NCBI GenBank assembly: GCA_951640195.1
Contig: OX621168.1
Span: 806,001-870,000 of the forward strand
From: Porpolomopsis calyptriformis
Taxonomy: Eukaryota > Basidiomycota > Agaricomycetes > Agaricales > Hygrophoraceae
Length of the DNA stretch: 64,000 nucleotides
Direction of reading: 5' to 3'
The number at the start of each line of letters is the position of its first letter. The first letter of the stretch is position 1. The notes under the pieces were generated by a model, which saw only the letters and a program-made list of their open reading frames with translations, did no database searches and was not told where the DNA came from. Of this stretch, positions 54,801-64,000 are shown piece by piece. The position numbers and the translations under genes are program-made.

Positions 54801-56719
54801 TCGAACCCTGGCCCATAGCCTTCTTACCGACACGCGAATCGGTCACTTCTCGGATGAGAGAGGGCTCAGAACTTGATGCCGTCGAGCGATGCTGGATCCG
54901 TAGCCGAGAGGAATCCCGAGACTGTGTACTGGCCGTCGGCGTGCTCAACCCACAAAACGAATTCACGTTGCGGGACCTGAGTGTGGGGATCTGTTTGGAT
55001 CCCGAAGCTTGGGCGGACGCCGGAGAGGGATGCGAAAGAGTGGGGGTCTGTAGAGAAGTGTTGCGTGGTGAGACGATCGTCGGGATGACGGGAGAGGATG
55101 GTATAGACCGGACACTTCCTCGCTCGGCCTCAGCCGAAGGTCGTAAGATGACGGTTGGGGTGGTAGCAGAAGCTCCAAACGACGGCGAAGAAGGAGTGTT
55201 ATCGGACTCAACCCGACCGCCGTGAGAAGCCAAGACGAGTCTATCTGGTTTTGCAGGTTGTCGGGAGTCGGTGGAAGGATCCTGGGAGTCGAACGAAGAC
55301 CCAGAGATGGGATCCAACTGAAAAAGTTCATCCTTAAAGTCACTAATAATCCCGTTCAGCGTGGCATCCCAAACCTGAGTCTCAGCCGTCCCATGCTCGG
55401 TCGGCAGCGGTGGTGATTTGGATTTTGTCAGAGGTGGTGAAGTGTGTTTCAACTCAAATTCGCCAATAGTCATGCTCCTCTTTTTTGTATGATGGTGATA
55501 TGGCTTGGTATCGGGATATTTAACACCAGTCTCTGGTGGCGGCCTCGGAGAAGATGACGGACGTTTGTTAGACGCAGACGTGGGGTCTTCCGGGCTCTCG
55601 GACTTTGAATTGCCCGCGATACGAGGCAAGGGTTTGGAGGTTCCCTGAGTGCTGAAGGCATCAGCTATAGGCGAAGGAGAGGCGAGATTCCGCTGAACGT
55701 CGCTTGGCAATGGAGGAACCGGGGGAGAAAAGGCATTGAATAACGGTGGTGAGGCATACGAAGAAGAAATGGTGACGGGGTGCAAGGAAGCGTCGGTTTT
55801 CTGGAGGGAGGATCAGTTGCAAAAAAGTATGATGTTCAACCCTTCTCACCGATCGTTCGCGAACCGTGCCTTGACCGAGCATCTTCCCCAAGAAAGCACT
55901 CGTCTTCGCCCTCATGGATGACTTTGGCTACCATCGCACATCAGCTGTTTCTCACTCACTCACACATACACAGCAAGTACTCACCTTTAATGACTCACCC
56001 TCCTTGGGCTTTGAGGAGGCAACAGGACTGGCGAAAACCCAGTCCGAACCGCTGGGGCTGCCAGCCGACTCTGCGTTCACGCGACCTTGCCCGTTCGTCT
56101 TCGATTTTGTCTTCGAGGGCGATGAGGGAGAAGAGGAGGAAGTGGTAGGTGCCCGCGACCGCGTCACCGTCCCACCGGGGGTGATCCCAACCGTCGTGGG
56201 CAAAGCAGGTGTCAGTTCACCCTTGTTGTGGTAGTGGTTATTCATCACCACCTGCTGGCCTCGCTGCTTTGCCTTCCTGACGAGCGTGGCCAGGTCAGGA
56301 CTGCTCGAGGTCCCCGGAGAGCGGTACAACGATCGCCGTTTGGTCTGGATCTCCCCGTCTTCGGCGTCGTAGAAAACGTCCTGGGAGGAGGAAGCCGAGT
56401 TGTCAGACGTCTTTCCTGCGGACGGCGAGGATGACAACAGGCCACTTGCACCGCCTGATGGAGTAGGTGTAGGGGGGACCACGGAAGGTGATATAGTCGT
56501 TGTCGTCATCGTTGTCGAACCAGTGTACCTATTTCCCTTGGGTGGCGGAGTTGGCGACATGAACGTTTGCTTCATTGGTGAGGGGGACGTATCAAGGCCC
56601 AAGGAGTTTACATCCAGACCCTCCCTCAACACGACGGTGCCCCCCCCTCGCAACGCTTGCTCAAAGTCGAGGTCTGTCCTGGACACACGGCGATGCAAAT
56701 CTCTGCGACCGTTGGCCAT
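51861..56719 (-). CDS. Sec7-PH guanine nucleotide exchange factor for Arf
   Basis: Arf activator of the EFA6/PSD/Yel1 layout: long disordered N-terminus, Sec7 domain, PH domain, coiled-coil tail. The first in-frame ATG is at 56717-56719 (MANGRRDLHRRVSRTDLDFE). The N-terminal 600 residues are Ser/Pro-rich. Sec7 lies about 53980-54740: FLQKEKIAEWLGGQ, YYLNFLDFSSLRLDLAFRRL and QVDRILEEFSRRYWECNP, closing with MSRSQFVRNTLAAIRLQ. PH lies about 52600-53110 (SWMDVFVVIQKGELNMFVFG, HCMVLTLSNGGVYFFQAGTE, ELVNEWVSTCNYWAA). A helical tail follows (LALQNWEKRSQYLLTEIVKY), ending in RREKADGG and TAG at 51861-51863. About 1400 residues. Presumed role is at the plasma membrane or endosome in polarised growth. 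Confidence 0.88.
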
Positions 56720-57085
56720 GGAGTCATGAGTGTTGTTTACGATTGGAGTGCGGGTGGTTGGGAAAGAGGAAGGGGGTTGGAGAGTAGGAGCATGTCTGAA
56801 GAAAGAGGCCAGGATGGGCAAAAGAGTTCTGGGAGTGGGTCAGTAACGATGCTAAGTACTTATAAGTATTAGCCTTTCATTTATTTCATTCTTTTTGAAA
56901 CGGTATGCATGAGAACGGCAACCAAAAACACAAAAGATCAGGAGAAAAAGAGAGAGAGAGAGAGGAAAAAAAGCAAGCAAAGGGAGAAGGAAAGAAAGAG
57001 AAAAGGACGAAGAAAATAAACTAGCTTGCAATATCTACATAATTATGGGCTACAGATTGCGGACGAGATGAGAAAGTATCGATGA
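56720..57085. other. Intergenic region with GA-rich low complexity
   Basis: Between the 5' end of the Sec7-PH gene and the 3' end of the GATA gene, both minus strand. Positions 56940-57010 are almost pure purine, with a (GA)n run at 56950-56964. On the transcribed strand this is a pyrimidine tract, of the kind often found in fungal promoters just upstream of transcription starts. No gene is seen. Confidence 0.55.
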
Positions 57086-59913
57086 TTACACTTCACTCTT
57101 ACGAGTTGAGCACTGCATTTGTAGGCTGGTCAGAGTCCGTCTCTGGCGCTTCATCGCGAGCGATGATGATGATGATGGTGATGATCCGCTGGTCGTACCC
57201 GCCCCGACACGACTTGCGTGTGATGACAGTCGGGATACACTCATCCCAGACAGCACACCACTCGTCGTTGACGCACGAGGCCGGGTGGAGGATGACGCAA
57301 TCTTCGGTAGTGTCGTGCTCCCCTTCCGGGAGGCGCCATTCGGTGCGCCCGACGTGCGATTTCTGGAGACCGATCAGATGGGTGTGTTTTTCCGAGGGAG
57401 GAAAGCAAACCTCTTTTTGATCACGTCCGTTTTCAACGAAAGTGGCCGGACCACGCCATGCAGTTTCTGTTCCGGGTGTCAATAAAGAGGGGAAAGATAA
57501 AGAACGAAACTCACGTAGAACAATCCACAGGCATTACCTGGGAACGTCCATGAGAAAAAAAGAATGAAAAAAATGAACGAGACTTACAGAGAGGATGACC
57601 TTCGGGATCTCTTCTCCATAACGGGGTGTTGGTGGTCTGGCAGTTAGTACAAAGAGTAGGCGACTCCCCATCCTCGCTACTTCCCTTCATGTGACCGATT
57701 GGGCCATCGGGCGAATCAGGGGTACTGGTTGAGGATCGCGCTTCGGAGACTGATGAAAGGGTCGGGACCGACTTTGTCCTCTGCAGATCTTGGGCACCCT
57801 GTTTAAGTGAAAGAAACTTCCTGACGGCGTTAGTGCTCCGTGTGGAGGTATTTCCGGCACCGTTCGGGGCGCTCTCTGTTGAGGGTGGGGTGGAAGCGGT
57901 TGATGTGTTATACCCCTCCGGGGAGGTATGGGAACTTGTGAGGCCATTCCCCCAACCATCGCTCGATGGGCTGGCATGAAAACTCTGATAGCCTGCTGCA
58001 TCGACCTGTTCAACTGAGAGAATCTGGGTGGGATCGACATGTGTGTATGGATTCTGGCCGATACTGGTTGTGTTGTCGAGAGTGGGATAACCGAGACCGA
58101 TGAGATGTCGGTAATCCAATGAGGGGTCGTCATTGTGGACGAGATTGGTGGCGTTCATTTGGGCATAACCTTCTGCCACTACGGCCGAGGCAGCTGCGGC
58201 GGCAGGGGAAAGAGCGGTGGAGATGGTTTGGGAGTGGACGGAAGTGGGGTATGATGATGAAGGGTGGTGGTAATGAGCTTCTGGGGATATATTATCTTCT
58301 GGTGTACGAATGGGGTACTCGGTAGGACCGAGGGAAGCAGCACCGGGAAGATCGAACAAGCCATGGTAGGGTGCGTATGAAAAATTGAATGGGGAAGTTG
58401 GGAATGAAGTGGATTTCTGGAAGGGTTCTTGTTCTTGAGTGAGGATATGGGGAGTGTGGTCGACGGTGGGTGGATCGGCACGGAGTAGGCTTTCGGCGTG
58501 GGGAGCATCGGCGGGTCGCTTCATGCCAAGAAGGCTGTTGGGAGAAAGAGGTTTTCCGTTGACTTGATGGCGACCGCTGGGGCCGACGAATATGCCATCC
58601 CTGGAGACGGTATGGTCAAAGCTGGTCTTGCGTACGTGTCGGGGAAACGCAGTGGCGGAGTCGACTGAAGGGTCAAGGGATTTGAGAGGCAAGGAGGAGG
58701 GAGCGAAAGAAGGGCTGTCGAAAGTGGAGGGACGAGAGAAACGGGATTCTGGAGGAGTGGGGGGATCGAAGAGGGATGAAGGTTCTTCTGTCTCGTGCAC
58801 GGCCAAGAGGTCGGATCGATGATGGAAGGTATGGGTATGGGTAGGAGGACTGTGTCGAGGTGCTGAGGGGAAGGCGATGGGTCTGGCTGCAGAAGGCTTT
58901 AATGGGGGTTCAAGTTGTTTATCGTGAGGGGGCATGAACGGATGTCGTCCGTCCAAGTGAGTGCCATGCTGATCGAAAGTGAGGGAGGATTGAGCGGGAG
59001 GGCGAGAGCGGGAACGGCTGGTGGGTCTCCAGTCCATGGAGATCCTAGAGCGGGACCTACTCATTGCTCTCCAATCCATGTGTTCGAGACTAGAGGGAGA
59101 GATGATGAGAGGGGGGGAGAGAGAGAGAGAGAAAACAAACTGTTCGTCGTCAAAACCGTCTTGGTTTCTGCCGTCAAAGCCAAGGACGCGTACGCTCTGT
59201 TTGCCCTTGTCGATCCTGCGGCCTCTCTCGTCTGTTTGGACGGGTTGTGGGAGGGGGGGAGGATCGGGAGCGTCTTCCTCTTTCTTCTTCCTGAGAGCGA
59301 GGGACATCATCCTCCAGGTGATGTTCTCCATTCGCTGAGCGTGGGGGAGATGAGCCTTTGTGCGTGCGTACATTTTCCAAACCTGGGCGGCTAACGGGTC
59401 CTCTTTGGGGAGATGGTCGGGGACGAAGTTGGGGGAAGGGGGGGGGATGAAATCGGGGTCGGGGGAGATGATGGGGGAGGAAGTGAAGGGGGAGATGGGC
59501 TGATCGGGCAAGTTGTGTGAACGAGGGAAAAGTGCGTCGCTAAAGATGTCTGTGAAGAGGGCAGATTTTGAGTCTGTTGTGGTGGAGAGGGAGGAGGGAG
59601 GGGAATGAAGGGGCGGGGGCGGGGGCGGTGGGAGGGGTTGGTGTGGGTGGTGGAGGGGTGGGTAGAGGACATGGGGATCGTAAGCGGGAGACATCCAAAG
59701 GGAAGGGGGAAGAGTAGGTGTGGAACGTGCCGGGTAGTTGTCTTGGTGGTGATATGGGAAAGTGTGGTATTGTTGGGGAAGAGTGAAGTAAGGTTGGTTT
59801 GAGTCGAGTTGGATCGGATTTGAAGGTAAAGAGAAAGGAATCGAGAATGAAATCGGTTGTTGATGAGTATGATCGGTTGAGGTAGAGTAAGTACGATACG
59901 AGCTTTGTTCCAT
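57086..59913 (-). CDS. areA: AreA/Gat1-type GATA zinc-finger nitrogen regulator
   Basis: Nuclear activator of nitrogen catabolic genes under limitation of preferred nitrogen. Start MEQSSYRTYSTSTDHTHQ. An N-terminal AreA-like segment (DUF1752) lies near 59290-59400: DPLAAQVWKMYARTK then HLPHAQRMENITWRMM. The single C-x2-C-x17-C-x2-C finger spans three exons: LCTNCQTTNTPLWRRDPEGH, CNACGLFY, then KLHGVVRPLSLKTDVIKKR. A Ser-rich tail follows and TAA is at 57086-57088. A 51-nt intron at 59090-59140 (pyrimidine-rich, with (CT)n) is a multiple of three and open, so retention would keep the frame. Flanking it are twin motifs MDWRAMSRSRSR and MDWRPTSRSRSR. It lies 78 bp downstream of the GGT stop. Confidence 0.93.
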
Positions 59914-59991
59914 AGTGAAAGTTGAGAATGAAAAAAGAGTTTTGTCGTAGGATTAACACGGCCCGTAAGTATGAACAAGACCCCAATCACT

Positions 59992-62280
59992 CTAATATCC
60001 TGATGCTATTCCATTCTTGCGTGAATCGCTATATGCTATTAATAGTTAGTGACTTTCTGTTCCTTATATACATTTCTTACCATAAATCGATCCTCTTTTC
60101 ACGATCGCTTGAACAACACCAGCCACACGTCCTACGTCGAGAACTGCAACAGGTTTAGCACAGTTCTTCCCGACTCAGTCACTTACCACTCGTGTTGTGA
60201 CCCACTCCCTTCAACCACTCAACCATCTCACTCGGATACCTGTCGTCAATCTCCACCTCCATCGGATACAGCTGGTCGTGCACCCGCCCGTGCTCAACAG
60301 CCTCCCGCACATCCAACCCAAACTCAAGATTCAACACCACTTGGAACACCGACGACACGATCTGAGACCCCCCCGCACCTCCGATCACCCCGTACAACTC
60401 CCCGTCTTCTTCCATAATAATCGGTGTCATCGACGACAGCGCCCGTTTCCCTCCCTCAGGGAAATTGTCTGTCCATCGTCAGCCAAATTCAACCCGACAA
60501 GAGACTGCTCACATGGCGAAGGCAGCAGTCCCCATCCGTTCGCCACTCCCGGTATAGAAAAGTCGTCCATCTCGTCGTTCAATATCACCCCCGTCTCCCC
60601 GTCCATCACTTGCGACCCAAAAATCTGATTCACCGTCGACGTCACAGACACCGCCATCCCTTCCTTGTCCACGCTCGACGTGTGACTCTGTCTCTCGTTT
60701 AGCTCGCTCAACCACCCAACACCCGCCACTCACCGTTCCGTGGTCGACCTCCACTCCAAACACCGGCTTGTAATACTCGGGTTCGTGCGTCCGATCCTGC
60801 AATCCGCTCAGCCAAGATTCTCCGTGCGGTATTCAACCTACATCCGTCAGTCCCTTCCCGACCATTTCCGCAAACTCCTTCCGCGGAATCTCATCTATCC
60901 GCGTCGTATTCTCCTCAAAATCCGGGTCAGAAATCTTCGTCCTAGTCCTCGTTTAGCCTCTTCTCCGCCTGCTAAATTACCCTTACCGTGCAGCAAATCC
61001 GACTGCAACAAATCAGTATCGCACCACAAAAATCACTCTCACTCACATTTCATCGCTTCCACCGCCCGGTGCACATTCAACCCCGTCATTCCCTCCCGGA
61101 CCAGCTCGTACTTTTCCATCAGGTTCAACATGTGCAGCAACACAGGCCCAGAGGAGGGTGCATAGTTCGTGTACACCGTTCTATTCCGATACGTCCCCTT
61201 TAATGCACGCGACACCTTCACCTGGTAATTCGCAAGATCCGCGCGCGTCAAGATCCCCCCAGTCGATTGCACCTTGCGCACTATCGACTCTCCAATACCT
61301 CCCTGAAAAAACCTCGTCAAACGAATTCCAATGTTGAAAGCCAACGCACATTATAGAATGCCTCCACTCCTTCCTCGGCTATAATACCCAGTGTGCGAGA
61401 ATAGTTCGTCCGCCGGATCACTTCCCCTTCGCTCAGGAAGACACCTCGTGGTGCAAAAATACTTCTCCAATCCGGTTCATGCAGCATTAAATCCGCAAAC
61501 CACTAATCAACCTCAGCATAAGTTTTCGACTACAAAACCATTCTCACCGGAATACGCCTCCCAAGCTCTTTGTCGACCGTCCACCCCCTCGCCAATTCGA
61601 CGCTCGGTTCGACCAGTCTCTTCCACGGCAACTTCCCCCACCGTCTGTGAGCTTCCTCGAACCCACGCAGTTCTGATGGAACCGCGACCGACAACCCGCC
61701 GAACCTCGCCGATCGCGGATCACCACGGAACATCGTCGTATTGGCCAGACCCGGGGCGGCTTCGCGAAAATCGATCGCGTACACTTCCGAGTCCTTGCCC
61801 GGTGACAAGGGCGGAATACGCACGACCATGAACCCTCCTCCGCCAATACCAGACCTACGTACATTAGCACTTTTCGTATAATAAAAACACACACTCTCAC
61901 GAAAACATGTTCACCACACCGGTGCACAGAGAAGCACTGATGGCCGCGTCCACGGCGTTCCCGCCGTCTTTGAGCACCTGAACCCCTATCACCGAGCACC
62001 GTTCGTTCTCGCTCGCAACAGCACCGTTGCGGGCCTTGACCAGATAGCCAGAACGTTCATACGTAGCCTTTGCTTCGCACCATTGACCGAAAAACACACA
62101 GCCAACGTCCGACAGTACCTGTCTCGTCAGCAGACTGATCGTCCACAGCGAGAGCGCGAGGTTGAGATAGAGCACGCATTTCCATAGCCATGATCGTTCG
62201 ATGGACAGGGGTATAGCACAACGGTGTGGACGGATACCCTCCTCTAATTCCTTCGGTATGAACTCTGTGGTAGACTTCAT
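59992..62280 (-). CDS. ECM38: Gamma-glutamyltransferase (glutathione hydrolase)
   Basis: Self-processing Ntn hydrolase that cleaves glutathione, vacuolar in yeast. Start MKSTTEFIPKELEEG, then a signal anchor (LWKCVLYLNLALSLWTISLL). The N-terminal motif is ARNGAVASENERCSVIGVQV, then LKDGGNAVDAAISASLCTGV, SGIGGGGFMVVRIP and VYAIDFREAAPGLANTTMF. The processing site is DHGT|SHTSSVDKEGMAVS, near 60690-60740. An intron lies immediately after the presumed nucleophile Thr. Then VNQIFGSQVMDGETGVILND, MDDFSIPG, GKRALSSMTPII, YGVIGGAGGSQIVSSVFQV and LNLEFGLDVREAVEHGRVHD. The last exons give VLDVGRVAGVVQAIVKRGS and YSDSRKNGIASGY, with TAG at 59992-59994. All hallmarks are intact. Confidence 0.95.
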
Positions 62281-62358
62281 GGGTGTGTGGTGAACGCGTG
62301 CGCTCCGAAGGTATTTGTAAGAGAGCAGACACAGCCTCTATATACGGGTAATACCTCT

Positions 62359-63151
62359 ATGTGTCTTCCATCCGATACCTGGGATCCACCATTTGATCCC
62401 CGTTCAAGTCCCTGTTCGCGACGGAAAACCACTGGTCTAAACGCGCGCATGGACCGCATCTTCGACCACCCCATCTATTCCCGGACCACTCGCCGCCCGC
62501 CCTCTCCTTCATCTTCCCTTACCTCTCTCGGCGGAATCATCAAGGACTCTGCACCCTTCCAAGTATGAAAAACCACTTGAACATGTTCCCCTTTTGATGA
62601 GTGCTTAGCTAGCTTCACTCCCCGCATGGTTGTCCGACACCATTTCGAAACTAGATGTCGACCACCCTCTCCGCTTGCTCGCCCAGCAATCTTCCCAATC
62701 GAATAATATCCCCGACGAAAATTCACCCTTTGCTTTTTCCGTTCCACCCCAGATTCCGCAATCTCCACCAGCCGTACTTAACCTCTCTTCTCAGCTCAGC
62801 CCTCGGTTCATATCAGACTTGAACTCTTCTGCCATCCTGCCTTTCTCCACTCCCGGACCCGGTGCCCGTTCTGCCATCTCCCCGCTCTCTCACACTGACC
62901 CTCGCTCACCGACGCTCTTCTTACCCTTAAACCTCACTCCGAGTGATTATTTACCCGATCACGGTGCTGCACCTGAGCCTGACCACTACCCTGTTTACTG
63001 CGACACTGACGATCCGCTCTCTTATGACTTCTCCTTCCTCGATCACCTCCCTTTCTCAACCCCCGGACCGACCTATTTCGACTCTCCGACCGAAGACCTA
63101 GATGATTCAGACCCGTTACAGGCCGACGATGCTGTGAACGACTTTTATTGA
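62359..63151 (+). CDS. Disordered hypothetical protein
   Basis: Two exons. The first in-frame ATG is at 62359 (MCLPSDTWDPPFDPRSSP) and an alternative at 62449 (MDRIFDHPIYSRTTRRPP); the second looks better placed. An intron at about 62565-62614 joins GGIIKDSAPFQ to LASLPAWLSDTISKLDVDHP. The rest is Ser/Pro/Asp-rich with repeated LPFSTPGPG/T motifs and an acidic end (TEDLDDSDPLQADDAVNDFY). No family is recognised. The layout would fit a small transcription-related or regulatory protein, but nothing proves it. It is divergent from GGT with fewer than 170 bp between starts. Confidence 0.55.
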
Positions 63152-63390
63152 GAGCCTACGATGAAAAAGTGACCTGCGTTAATCGTATGAGAATGATACT
63201 CTCATCCCGAAACTAACATTACCGCGTCCTCCAGACCCCTCGCGTAATTTTCAACATGGGAAGAGCGGCCCCACCTGGCAATATCAATATCGGGCTGAGG
63301 AAATAGTCTCCCTCTTGCAACGATGATATCGAACAACGGCGTAGAAATACATACATCACCGTCCTGTACACTGTATTACATAATCCAGTC

Positions 63391-64000
63391 ATGGCAAGAG
63401 CTCAATCCACCTTGTACCATCTCAGCCCGAAGGGTTTTTGGAAGAAATTTCGTACGGATAATCTCGTAGAGCTTGCCAATCTTTCTAATCTCTTCCCTTG
63501 GTAAAGGCGATGCCACGGTCGTCAATCCTGAAATTTCAAGTGGTCTTCCCATCCCCGCTGTCAACAGGTATCCCCAGCCAGGTTCGAGACCTGAGAAATA
63601 TTCAACCCCAGCTACGAAAGGTACGCAGATACTTCGTGGGATCGTCGGGACAATGTCTGAATCTGCACAGCTTCCGACCTCGCTCAAAACCCGTACTGGA
63701 AACGCGATGTACGACGAGCCTACCCCCGGCTATCTGTAGTCACTCAGCCTGAACTGTCCGAGTTACTTCTTGGCCGCCCAGAGAACCAGGCGTATGTTCC
63801 GTCTCCGACTTCTCCCACAACCTCACGCTAATGGGTTCCTACCTCTCAGCATTCCCGCTCCAGGCGGTGAAAATGCCCAAGAGGCGGCGTCGAAACCCGT
63901 TCCTCGAGAACGCCTTGAGCTCTCTGACGCTATTGCCGCCATCACATCGGCGCGGAAACTCTATAGCGAGTCAAACCCACCCCCATCTATCCCAACGCCG
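63391..64000 (+). CDS. Probable mitochondrial complex I accessory subunit (3' cut by window edge)
   Basis: Start MARAQSTLYHLSPKGFWKKF at 63391. Introns lead to RDATVVNPEISSGLPIPAVN, RYPQPGSRPEKYSTPATK, then ASDLAQNPYWKRDVRRAYPR and LSVVTQPELSELLLGRPENQ. After a further intron (GTATGT to TCTCAG, about 63793-63850) it continues AIPAPGGENAQEAASKPVPR and ELSDAIAAITSARKLYSES until the window ends, so the stop is not seen. The GFWKKFRD, NPEISSGLP, NRYPQPGSRPE and WKRDxRRAYP pattern matches what I recall of a fungal NADH:ubiquinone oxidoreductase accessory subunit of about 21 kDa. The exact subunit name is uncertain. Confidence 0.7.

Noticed and set aside
57099..57482. 127-residue minus-strand frame rich in charged residues
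   Set aside because: It overlaps the last exons of the GATA gene in another frame. The GATA tail KLHGVVRPLSLKTDVIKKR explains the region.
1..64000. CRISPR arrays, insertion sequences or prokaryotic operons
   Set aside because: No regularly spaced repeats, no transposase motifs with terminal repeats and no polycistronic layout were seen. Gene structure is eukaryotic throughout.

Overview
The window is nuclear DNA of a filamentous basidiomycete, most likely an Agaricomycete. The evidence is a gene-dense layout on both strands, genes split by many 45-80 nt GT-AG introns, P450s of the expanded mushroom type, and a gene set of fungal housekeeping factors. All gene models were joined by hand from reading frames, splice signals and family motifs, so internal exon borders are approximate. 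Product calls rest on remembered family motifs; no database search was possible.

Layout. 1-0.6 kb: 3' end of an unidentified gene. 1.2-5.8 kb: two tandem near-identical P450 genes on the minus strand. 6-7.3 kb: a tiny ORF divergent from meiotic MND1. 8-11.3 kb: CDC24 Rho-GEF (minus). 12-14.6 kb: a RAP1-like telomere protein with BRCT and three Myb-like repeats. 14.8-16.4 kb: a phytanoyl-CoA dioxygenase family enzyme. 17.2-18.3 kb: class 3 lipase (minus). 18.5-20 kb: a probable SWI/SNF-RSC subunit Ssr4 (minus). 20.2-22.7 kb: TAPT1/Emp65 membrane protein. 23-25.5 kb: CTP synthase.

25.7-31.3 kb is the accessory part: a decayed DEAD-box helicase lacking motif VI, a phosphorylase-like gene with a possible mitochondrial presequence, a UbiA-superfamily prenyltransferase with unusual splicing, and a frameshifted orotate phosphoribosyltransferase pseudogene. 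Housekeeping genes flank it on both sides.

31.5-47.5 kb: type II PI 4-kinase, Cus2/HTATSF1 splicing factor, Ku70, ERCC1/Rad10, a large possible CANIN/SLF2-like protein, ATP synthase OSCP, signal peptide peptidase and a Pbi2-type protease inhibitor. Several of these pairs share very short divergent promoters (44-54 bp). 47.5-48.9 kb holds unexplained coding-like fragments. 48.9-51.6 kb: two unrecognised genes. 51.9-56.7 kb: a long Sec7-PH Arf-GEF. 57-59.9 kb: an AreA-type GATA nitrogen regulator. 60-62.3 kb: gamma-glutamyltransferase. 62.4-63.2 kb: a disordered small protein. The window ends inside a probable complex I accessory subunit.

Themes: genome maintenance (MND1, RAP1, KU70, RAD10, a possible Smc5/6 factor) and pyrimidine metabolism (CTP synthase, dead URA5) recur, but each gene looks independently transcribed. 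AreA next to GGT is a plausible nitrogen/glutathione link only by adjacency.
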